Virus record (IMG/VR): IMGVR_UViG_3300007770_000032
Location: 1-42,057 of that record
Origin: a virus
Length of the DNA stretch: 42,057 nucleotides
Strand: one strand, 5' to 3'
Part shown: piece by piece, positions 1 through 9,200 of the stretch
Numbering within the stretch: the first letter of the stretch is position 1
How the letters are laid out: each line of letters opens with the position of its first letter
The notes under the pieces: generated by a model
What the model was told of the DNA's origin: nothing
What the model saw: only the letters and a program-made list of their open reading frames with translations
Databases searched by the model: none
Made by a program: the position numbers and the translations under genes

Positions 1-2
1 AA

Positions 3-149
3 GAGCTTATTACCCGATTGAAAGACCTCGGTGATGAAATTGAGAATTTTAGAGAAGTTTTTGAGCCCACGCTAGACGAAGAGATAGAAAGAGAATTAGA
101 GGAAGAACTAAATGCCCCCGAAGAAGAGACGACGCTCCGGCCGATCTAA
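3..149 (+). CDS. C-terminal fragment of an acidic protein (5' truncated by window)
   Basis: An open frame enters from the left edge and stops at TAA 147-149, giving the last 48 residues of a larger protein. The visible part is highly acidic and Glu-rich (for example EEIERELEEEL), consistent with a charged helix. Its last 38 nt overlap the start of the sigma factor gene at 112, and the Shine-Dalgarno of that gene (AGAGGAAG) lies inside this frame. The two genes are therefore probably translationally coupled. The family cannot be recognised from so little sequence. Confidence 0.6.
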   Translation, partial: ELITRLKDLGDEIENFREVFEPTLDEEIERELEEELNAPEEETTLRPI

Positions 150-813
150 AAATCATTATTTTACCCAAGTACATGAAGATGCTATTGTAAAATATGCCAA
201 CACAAACGACATAGATCTGCGATCCGAGCTATACATAGAATATATACAACCAGCCTTCGATCAGATGGTCGATAAAATTATCTATACTTATAGGTTTACT
301 GGTCTTCCGAACATCGATTATCTTAAAGATGATTGCAAGGTGTGGCTTACCACCATCCTGAACAAGTATGATCCCAACAAGGGTTCAAAAGCTTTTTCAT
401 ATTTTAGCGTTGTTACTAAAAATTGGTTTATCCACAAGGTTAAGAGAACTCAAAAGCGCAATCAAACGGAAGTCTTCATGGAAGATGTCCTTAATGAATT
501 GGACGAAGATCTGGTCTCTGCTGAGCCAACCTATGAACAGAAAAGATCGGAACTTGAATTTTGGTCGTCTTTGAACCAAGAGATCAACACCTGGAACTCA
601 TTCATGCTGAAAGAAAACGAGAAGAAGGTCTTGATGGCGGTTCGAATTTTACTAGACTCTGCTGACACTATAGAAATTTTTAATAAAAAAGCTATTTATT
701 TATACCTGAGGGAGATCACTGGACTCAACACCAAACAGGTAGTTAACAACTTAAATAAGTTGAGAAAAAGATATAAGGTATTTAAAGACAAATGGGAAAG
801 CGGCGAGATCTAA
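112..813 (+). CDS. gp55: Late-transcription sigma factor, T4 gp55-like
   Basis: 233 residues. The stretch around residues 85-118 (YDPNKGSKAFSYFSVVTKNW followed by a Lys/Arg-rich run) has the pattern of sigma70 region 2 as seen in T4 gp55-type late sigma factors. Family role: it binds host core RNA polymerase and directs it to phage late promoters. The N-terminus is strongly basic (PPKKRRRSGRSK). Residues about 194-220 (IYLYLREITGLNTKQVVNNL) read as a helix-turn-helix, so a region-4-like DNA-binding part may be present. T4 gp55, at 185 residues, lacks a true region 4. The start has AGAGGAAG about 8 nt upstream. The gene overlaps the preceding gene by 38 nt and the next by 22 nt. It is likely the activator of the structural genes that follow. 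Confidence 0.8.
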   Translation: MPPKKRRRSGRSKNHYFTQVHEDAIVKYANTNDIDLRSELYIEYIQPAFDQMVDKIIYTYRFTGLPNIDYLKDDCKVWLTTILNKYDPNKGSKAFSYFSVVTKNWFIHKVKRTQKRNQTEVFMEDVLNELDEDLVSAEPTYEQKRSELEFWSSLNQEINTWNSFMLKENEKKVLMAVRILLDSADTIEIFNKKAIYLYLREITGLNTKQVVNNLNKLRKRYKVFKDKWESGEI

Positions 814-1106
814 GTCTAGACGACTACATCGAAGAAACAACAACAAACATTCGCGAGGACCGCGCTATGGCAAAATCGTTGCTAATGGATGCTGTTAATG
901 ATATGAAGTTATCAGACTCGGCACGCAAAGAAATGGGTCCCATCGCAGCCAAGTACGTAGAAAATCTCCAGCGATCTAATGAGCAAATGGTTAAACTGGC
1001 AGCTCTTCTTCAAAAACAAAAATCACACCAGTTCGGCTTATCTGACAATGATAAAGAACAGTTGTTTGATCTCTTAAATGAAAGAGATGATGATGAGGAG
1101 TCATAA
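792..1106 (+). CDS. Small acidic helical protein, candidate late-transcription accessory factor
   Basis: 104 residues, charged and almost certainly helical, with a Lys/Arg start and an acidic end (NERDDDEES). No family is recognised. Near the C-terminus residues 90-95 read QLFDLL, which resembles sliding-clamp-binding peptides. In T4 the late coactivator gp33 (112 residues) and gp55 both end in clamp-binding motifs. The similar size, the position overlapping the sigma factor and the C-terminal location make a gp33-like role possible, but the rest of the sequence gives no support. The ATG lies inside the end of the sigma gene with only a weak AAGG upstream, so it is probably translated by coupling. 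Confidence 0.6.
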   Translation: MGKRRDLSLDDYIEETTTNIREDRAMAKSLLMDAVNDMKLSDSARKEMGPIAAKYVENLQRSNEQMVKLAALLQKQKSHQFGLSDNDKEQLFDLLNERDDDEES

Positions 1107-1109
1107 GCG

Positions 1110-2165
1110 ATGACCGGGACGAAGATGAATATCTTCGAGATTCTTAAGTGGACTACCCTGAATCCGCTTGAAGACCAAACTGAACGCGGCAGTGCAGATC
1201 CTCGCCGCGGCACCTCCGTGAGGTTTCTGAATAAAACCCTTAACCACATGTATAGTAAGAATTGTCTTGTTAACACAGACGAATTTTATGGGATTGTGGT
1301 TATGCAATTTCGGAGAGATGTCGGCACAATAAATCTACCTCACACTATAATGAATAGTATTACGGGACAGAAGCAAGCATCCGGGCGCCATAACGTCTAC
1401 AAGGTTTATATACCCGAATTAGAGTGTAGACCATATCCAATGGCGCTTAATGATCCCATCTTGGCGACGTATCAAGATGTCGTGGGCGACGATCTTGCAT
1501 ACGCAATGGGCGACATTGTAAGAATTCAGTATGGCGACCTAGGCAATATGAAAAATCCTAGGATCATCGGCATGGTAGGGAAGGTCCCAAGCAATTTCCT
1601 CCCGGCTGAGATGGCAGAAGGACTGGGTACCCAATTCGAAAAAAGCCGCCCTGAACTTGTACAAAGCGCAGAGCCCTTCACCGGAGCTACTCCAAATGCC
1701 GACAAACTTCGAGACTATCTGATGGAGAAGGGGATATCTGAAAAAGGAAACCAGTTGTCGACCGGAGGTGATATTTCACCTGAAATTGTTAATGCAACAA
1801 TCGCTGTGCTAGACACTCTATACGCCGAACTTCCAAATGTGATCATAGAAGTCACAGCGGGAAATGATTTGTATCATCAAAATCTAGCAGATAGTATCAG
1901 TCGCCACAAAAGGGGTGATTCTGTCGATTTTACGGTCTCCCCGGACACTGGCACCGTCACGAGCCAGGTAGAAAAAGTCTTGCAACGTTATGCAGCAGGA
2001 AACGGGGGATACTTCAGGTATTTAAATGAGTACGATAAACCGAGCACTTATGCCACCGGCGGTCATTTTCATATTTCGTGGGGAGTTGGTACTGAGGCGC
2101 AAGCCGAAGTTGATGCCGCTGTTTACTTAGCCTCCCAGGGCGAAATCGAGGCAATACATATATGA
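1110..2165 (+). CDS. Baseplate central spike protein: OB-fold plus LAS-type zinc peptidase
   Basis: 351 residues. The N-terminal half resembles the OB-fold of T4 gp5 and related spike proteins: a beta-rich stretch (KVYIPELECRPYP, about 98-110) and a MGDIVRIQYGDLGNMKNPRI segment at about 133-152. The C-terminal half carries the metal-ligand pattern of LAS peptidases (M15/M74, D-Ala-D-Ala peptidase/hedgehog fold): SRHKRGDSVDF with H266 and D273 in the H-x6-D spacing seen in VanX, then GGHFH with H319 and H321. Inference: it cleaves peptide cross-links in peptidoglycan during penetration, taking the place of the lysozyme domain of T4 gp5. GAGGAG stands 9 nt before the ATG. It shares ATGA with the next gene, indicating coupled synthesis. 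Confidence 0.78.
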   Translation: MTGTKMNIFEILKWTTLNPLEDQTERGSADPRRGTSVRFLNKTLNHMYSKNCLVNTDEFYGIVVMQFRRDVGTINLPHTIMNSITGQKQASGRHNVYKVYIPELECRPYPMALNDPILATYQDVVGDDLAYAMGDIVRIQYGDLGNMKNPRIIGMVGKVPSNFLPAEMAEGLGTQFEKSRPELVQSAEPFTGATPNADKLRDYLMEKGISEKGNQLSTGGDISPEIVNATIAVLDTLYAELPNVIIEVTAGNDLYHQNLADSISRHKRGDSVDFTVSPDTGTVTSQVEKVLQRYAAGNGGYFRYLNEYDKPSTYATGGHFHISWGVGTEAQAEVDAAVYLASQGEIEAIHI

Positions 2166-3202
2166 GCGCCCTACGACGTAAAACTGCGCGCATGGCGATG
2201 CCGGTTTATGATGAAGATTGCTTAAGTGACGGAGAATTCTTACGATTGGAAAAGATCGCCGACCCCGTCGACCGTGAAAACTATTTATGCGGAGCAATGG
2301 GGCAACGACGGCCAGCATTTGATTGCCCGGAGTACAGTTTAAATCGTGGACGAGAAATGGTACTGGGGGGACCTGATCAAGGCGCCGGCAATGCTTGGAT
2401 TGTGTTTGGACTCGACAGGAACAGTTTTGCCGGCAGCGGCTTCGGGGGCAAGAACGCCTCGCACTGCGCAGCAATTGATATCGTAGTGGGTCGTGGCGCA
2501 AGCTATGCTGCAGCCATAGAAGCGGACGGCTCGCCAATAATCGTGGGTCCCATGTTTAATGGAGAGACGTCGGATGCAGCCAGAATATACCTCAGCCAAC
2601 GCGCCGGCGTTGATCAGTATTTTAATTTGCCGGCAGGAAATGTGGGGAATGTGACCTCCGAAGATCCTCGCTCGACAGCCGCGATAAAAGCGGATACGCT
2701 TCGTTTTATTGCGCGCGAAAATATTAAATTTGTAACCCGGAGTGAAGATCGAAACTCCCAGGGAGGGGTATTGGGAAATGATTTTGCCGGCGCATATGGA
2801 ATTGATTTAATAGCATGCGCCGATGTTGATACATTACAACCTATGGTAAAGGGCGCAAATTTACAAAAATGTTTGATGGATATAACAGATCTTATGGGCA
2901 CGATACTAGCAGTTATCAATACTTTAGTTAATGAAACCCGAAAGCTTCACAAAAAGATTATGCCTCATGATCATCATGCTCCATTTTATGGCAACAAAAC
3001 GGCACCGGATTTTGCCGGGTTAATCCCAGGAGGATTGAGCGTTATGTTGAATAACATAACCAATACTGATGTTGGCATACAACTGTTGCAACAGCTATTG
3101 CAACAGATTGAGCTGGCTTATTTTACAAATGCTCCAACGGCTGTATTGGATGAAGATGGAAATTCATTAAATATTTTAAGCCCTTATAATTCGAATAATT
3201 AG
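2162..3202 (+). CDS. Virion structural protein, putative spike/tail-tip component
   Basis: 346 residues, no named domain recognised with certainty. Residues about 100-165 are rich in short beta-like segments (AAIDIVVGRGASYAA, then SDAARIYLSQRAGVDQYFNL). Residues about 173-202 contain KADTLRFIARENIKFVTRSE, an alternating hydrophobic pattern typical of beta-helical or beta-prism spike parts. The C-terminal third is helical with a His cluster (MPHDHHAPFYGNKT), possibly metal binding. The start overlaps the peptidase-bearing spike gene by 4 nt (ATGA), with GAGG 9 nt upstream. One reading is that T4 gp5 functions are split over two polypeptides here, the OB-fold/enzyme upstream and the needle part in this gene. 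A generic baseplate protein is the alternative. Confidence 0.6.
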   Translation: MSALRRKTARMAMPVYDEDCLSDGEFLRLEKIADPVDRENYLCGAMGQRRPAFDCPEYSLNRGREMVLGGPDQGAGNAWIVFGLDRNSFAGSGFGGKNASHCAAIDIVVGRGASYAAAIEADGSPIIVGPMFNGETSDAARIYLSQRAGVDQYFNLPAGNVGNVTSEDPRSTAAIKADTLRFIARENIKFVTRSEDRNSQGGVLGNDFAGAYGIDLIACADVDTLQPMVKGANLQKCLMDITDLMGTILAVINTLVNETRKLHKKIMPHDHHAPFYGNKTAPDFAGLIPGGLSVMLNNITNTDVGIQLLQQLLQQIELAYFTNAPTAVLDEDGNSLNILSPYNSNN

Positions 3203-3204
3203 GA

Positions 3205-3212
3205 TATTTATA
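3205..3212. promoter_or_regulatory. TATTTATA motif (TATAAATA on the opposite strand)
   Basis: Exact TATTTATA in the 13-nt gap before the gene at 3216. The reverse complement is TATAAATA, the T4 late promoter consensus, but pointing away from the downstream gene. The same 8-mer occurs in two other gaps (34596-34603 and 36727-36734). It is only 11 nt from the ATG, too close for a normal leader with a ribosome site, so the role is uncertain. Confidence 0.25.
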
Positions 3213-3215
3213 TTT

Positions 3216-6200
3216 ATGGCACAAGGTGAGATTTCTAGTTATTTCATAGATGGAGCAGCTGCTACCAGTAATGGTTATCGGTCGAAAAAGGCAAACATCC
3301 CTTTTGCCACTAACACTAAATCTACCGGTCCACGATTAAATGTCAAATTAGTATATTCTAAATTTGATCCGGCAAATGGAGACGCCGATTTCCGCGCTGC
3401 CTTCCCGAGCATAAGGAACAAGGCTGCCAACCGGTTTATCCTCCACTATTTCCCAGAGTATTATACTTTCTATAGGGTGTTGGTTCGAGATAAAGAACGT
3501 TCGATTGGGTCCTTTATAGATACTCAAGAAATGGGCTACCGGCGTTTAAGAGAAACCATCAAAGATAATCTTCTCCCGCGGTATTATACCTCAGCCACGA
3601 AGCCTGCAACTGAATCGGTCGTCATGGCATTCTTGAATCAATTTAGGTTTGGGCTGACAGCTTCTGAAGTAGAGACACTCAAGTTCTCCACAGGACAATC
3701 TAGTCCAATTTACAATAAAATCAGAAATTTGCAGGCACCAGCAGCCACTGAATTAGCCTATTTTTATACTCATTCTCCCGTCGAGATGAAAACTTTATTA
3801 ACTCTTTTGGAACTTATACCTACTGGTACTCAGGTTGATGCCTCCTTCGAGCTTTTTAATTCCGATGAAAACATCACTCCGGGTAGTAAGACTACTACTC
3901 TCCAGATATCCTCCTTTATGGCCGATAATAAAGCCGCCAACGATGGACTCGGCGCCTATCAGCAACAACTAGATGGGTTTGAAGGATCTTTACCTATCAA
4001 CCTTAACTTCACTGATATGCAGAAGGGTGTGTTTACCATTCTTAATGGTGTCATAATGCAAAATCTGATGAGAGATTTAACAGATGTACATAACAGTGCA
4101 ACAGTGGGCGGACCCTATCTAGACTTCGCCGCAGCAGATAGCTTGGAGATCACCTTTGGCACGAAGCGCGAGCATGGAGACGTACCATCCAAAACTTGCA
4201 TCGCAAGTATTAAATATTTCGTGGCGCAATCGTCACTGAGCCAACAACATATGCGCGTCGGATATATGACAAACATTTTGTATAATAAAGAGTTTAGCAA
4301 TCAACTAGTTCTGTCTACCCTGAAGAATTATGAGTTTTTGGTAAGGTCCATGAGAGCCGCTGACGCATTTGGTGGACCAAACCTCTCCTTTACTGATTTT
4401 CTAGATGAGAACGCCGGCGACTTTGGTTTAGAAGGTAATACGGTTTGGGAAGATATCCCCAATCCAGCTGCAGTAGTTGAAGATATGAATCTGAAGGAAG
4501 CAGTCCGTTTGGGGATAATTGATCTCGAAGATGTTAAGAGCCTTGAAAAAGGGTTTGAAGCATTCCTGACACCTGAACAATTGGATAGATATAAGAGAGA
4601 GGTAATTGAAAATCCTGAATTTCAAAAGAAGTTAAAGGCTGCCAAAAGGAAAATGGCGTTTAGCACCGCGAAGGATATTAATAAGATTATTATTGGATTT
4701 TTAGAAGGAAGTCCAGAGGGAGTGGGAATCAAGAAAAATTCCCCCTTGGGACAGTTTATACGAAAAATAGGAATCCAAGAGCTTGCCATGGAAGCTATGA
4801 TATGCGCCACATTTGGCTTGGCGCCATCTTTTGCAAGAATTGGAAGAGCAGCTCAGAGCGCCCTGCAGCAAACTCAAGCTGGTACCAGCCGCGGCGCCTC
4901 TTTAGGCGGGACTGCCACTTCTCTTGCGGCAAAAGCGGCTAAGATTCGCCTGGCGCAACTAGGGCGCCCACCCAAAGCTCCCAAACCGAGCATAAAGTTG
5001 CCGAAGGTAAATAAGAAGATGTTTGAACCGCCCACCCTCGATAAAGAGTTGTGGGAATCACTGAAGAAGAGTATGCTTGACTCTTTGATGAAGGGTGCAA
5101 TGGAAGTAATTAAAAGTTTGGCAGCCCTATTAAAAGAACTTTGTAAAATTAATAATCCATATGCTCAAGACGAAGGAGCCACTGACGTTGGAGATCTGGT
5201 AAGAGACAATTTGGACCAGAATTTTAAAGATGCACCGGCAATTTCTAATGAGTCGGCTTTAGATCAGATGTTTGGGAACGACGGTCTAACACCAGAACAG
5301 GTGCTTGGTGATGGTACTATAGATAATAAGGGATATTTATCAGATCTTTCTGCGATCTTGACCTCGATGGAGATTTGTTTTTTGTTTACCGACCGTTCTC
5401 AGGTAACCGATTTTACATTAGATAAAATAGTAGACTTTAACCTGACCTATCCTGATCTACAGATCCAACAAAATCTGAATACCCCAACCGCAGTCTTGAG
5501 TTTTTTTGCTAATCTATCGCGCTTTGTCGACATAACAGATTTGTGCAACAAAATTGCCACCGATCTTTACAATGCTAATATTGATAATATTTGTTTGGTA
5601 GAAGAGCAAGCCCCAGAACTTATTGACAAGATTTTGGAAGATCTGGCGACGAATGGCATGGAGTTGGACAGCCCATTCCCGTATAACTTACAGTGTCCGT
5701 TGCGGGAGGATTACATCAACAACCCATTGGTCAGCTCCACGATCCCGTCATTTTTGGGGTCCGTCCAAGAGGCAGTCGAGATTGAGTTTGTTAATGGACT
5801 GTCCGCGGCTCTTCAAATTTTAAAAGAGCCGGTGATAACTTCCAGTGAGTCAACAGCCCAAATCGCCGGCGTCTTGCAAGCGGCAGGCTTGATAGGAGGC
5901 ACTGGACCAGGTCCTGATCAGTTCTCTGAGTTCGGTCCGGATTTGGATGCATCCGCGGCAGACAAGGCAGATGACATAATGAAAAAAGTTACTGAAGTTT
6001 TCCAAACAATTGAAGATAAAATTAATCACCTCGATCGGTATTGTGACGTAGGTGCTCTCTTGGGGGTGGAAGGTCAAGATTTAGTGGGCGTAACCCAGAC
6101 AATAATAAGCGTCCTCTTGAATTTTGTTCAGCAGGGTGATTTTATTAACGCAATCCGAGATCTCGACCGGCGCCTATCCGAACTTTCTGCTGCAGCTAAT

Positions 6201-9200
6201 TCGGCTGCTGGCTTGTCATCTGTAGCCACTCAGTATGAATTTCCTGTGTCATTTCGTGAGGATTTTGCATCGTATATCGATAAACAGTCAGCCGAAGTTC
6301 AAGCAGCATTCGGAACATTTTCGCCGACTTGGAACGGCACGGATCCCAACATTAATTTGGTCGACACTAAACAACTAGCTACCCGCACGATACAGAGGCC
6401 CGTCAGTCAAGAATTTGGGCAGTTAAAAGCAACAAGCAACGCACCGAGCCCCATCGCGGGCAAGTTTATGCCTCTCACACTTGATTATAGGTTTCCCACA
6501 AAGGCAGCACCTTTTATAGAGGAAGATGGTAACCTCCTTAATGAGATCACCGGGCTCCCAGTGCGAGTAGGGGGTAAAATTATCCCTAAATTTGTTGTTC
6601 GAGATTCTAATACGCCAGATGATTATCTACGCCTTACTTTCTTGCCGGCTTCCTCTGCAGGCGCGGACGTTCAGTTTAGTATGAATTCTAATTTATTTGG
6701 AAATAGCTTTTTATCACAATTTTCTGATCCGGGTCCTCTAAGCCGAGACTATTCAATAACTTCGGGCACCCCGGGAGGGACTGATATCAACACCTATGTC
6801 TCTCCCTTCACCAATGTACTATATTCCAAGCTTCGTGCGTCTGCGGGACTTGGTGGACAACAAATAGGCACCGCCGCAGCCGCATTTGGAGTATCCATGC
6901 GCAAGGATCCCGACGCGGGCTCAGACTTTGATCTCACTGAGCACCAGGATGAGCGCACACATGTGAAGGGTACGATATCTTCTATTCTATTTCCCGCACT
7001 GTATGCGGGTCAGACTGAGGCAATGTTTGATTTCATTCAGCGCAATGGTATTTTTGATACTCCGCGCCTTGATTCGTTAAACTTTTTCTTTGATAATCGA
7101 AGCTGTATTCCGGATAATGTCGCCGACTTGTTGGACATGGGCCCGGGCACAAACGCTTGTGGACCATCCATCTTGGACGAGGTAAATGAAGAATTACTTC
7201 AAGCATTATGCCATGATGGTGCAGATCCTGACGATCTCAATCCTCAGGGCACCCAAATTAGAGATGTGGTTAGACACTTTTCATTTTTAGTCCTGCTTCA
7301 GATTCATATTGCTCAATTCGTAGTAAAGAATATCTTTGTTTTTTCGGCCTTTGAAATTGACGATCTCATGACTCTGGGGACTATTAAAGAATTCATGGCT
7401 GTTAATATAAGAAACCAAGTACAAAAACTTATTGAGACAAAGCCGATTGTGGGCGAAAATTTGGTGAAGTATTATAATAAGAAGATTCAACGAGCCCCTG
7501 TAATTAATCAGGGAGGGCTTCTGGATACTGACGGTAATGTGGTATTCCCTCCCACCAAACGCTTTCGACAATCAGATGTCCCGGCGATTATCGAATATAT
7601 GACGAAGGATCGTATTACCAAGTCTCGATGTGCGGTGGCAAATGCTGTCAAGCGTTCATCGGATTTGACAAGTCCCAAGGATTTCGATCGAGTGTTTGTG
7701 GAGGATGTGTTGACGGTGGTTCCGTCGTTCTTCGGGGCGCGAATATTAGGAACACAGTATACCCCCAACATCTCGTCTGACCAGCCCATGATACAAGTCC
7801 GGCAACAGAACTCATCAACAGGCATTTCAGAAAATGGGTTTTATGGCGCGCTGCACACTAGTCCAACGCATGACCCCGGTGGACACATCGATGAACGCAC
7901 TGCATTAATGAATAATATTCCATCATATTTTGGAGGGTCCGAAGGAGTCCTGACAGGCAATTGGGTTGGTATAGCTGAGCCCGCAAAGTGGCGAGGCTTT
8001 GATCGCCAAATGAAATATGGAAAAATAGTCCTGGAAAGACAGGTTATTTGGGATTCTGTAGAACGACATGGTGGGGTTCCCCCCATATTGGAAAAGACCA
8101 CGGGGGCTGAATATGGACTTGAAAAGGATTTATTCGAACAGGTTCTTTACAATGATTCGCTCAAGACCGGCGGAAATAGCCCAGGCGCCGACCTTTCAGT
8201 TCCTCTAGAGTTCACAAATCTAAGATTTAAATATAATATTGTTTATTATATGCCAACTGTGCACTCACCCACCTCCGATCAACCCATGGCAATTTCTGAG
8301 ATATTTAGTCAAGCCAACCCCTTTTATAGTGATGCTTTCCATGGCACTAGGGCAGACCATAAGCTGTCCGGCATGGAACTTAGTCGCTACGTATTAACAT
8401 CATTGAATGGACACTTGCCTCTTAGGTCTTATATAAGCACAGATGACACGGAGCTTATATCAATCACCCAACAAGTCTCCGGCGACGCCAATGATGATGG
8501 GATTACTGCGCCTGGAGAAACTATTCTGCAGGTTGCCTGGCAAAATAGACCGGTATTAAAAACGATACTTTCAGAATATGGCACCACGGTTTCAGATTCA
8601 GAGCTTCAGCTTATTGTTAATGACGCTATCTTTAAGGATTATTTTGATAAGTCGATCAACCGTTCGGTGACTTCTTTGGTTCCAATATTAGAGAACTTTT
8701 ATTTGACAAGCAACTTCTTCCCTAAAATGGATAATATCTTACAAGGCGCAAAAGATCGCTGTCTGGGGATATACATAGATTCAATTCTCAACCAGACCCC
8801 ACAACCTCCCGGGCGAACGGTTTCTCCCCAAGCACTTGCCGCAGCAGGGCTGGATCCTGAGGATCCTCTTGCGGGACTCACGACGTCAGCGAGAGATTTT
8901 ATTCTTAAGATGCTTATTGAGACCCCCATTAATATTTTGCGTGGTGTTGCCGAAACAATGGACCCTCATGTGGGAATCTCAAAGATCATTCGAGAGATCA
9001 CTGCTCATGTTTTTAATGAAATGGCCAAGGGTATCGATGTGTCTCCTCCGGTTAAATTTCTTCGAGATGGACCCGCGCCCGCTGTACAGCAGGGACCCCC
9101 AGCAGCACAACAAGAGGGACCTGCGTATGCCGACAACGCGCCAGCAGGCACGCAGATGTATACATATGATGATGACTCCGAGCTAGAGTATGCCCGGGTA

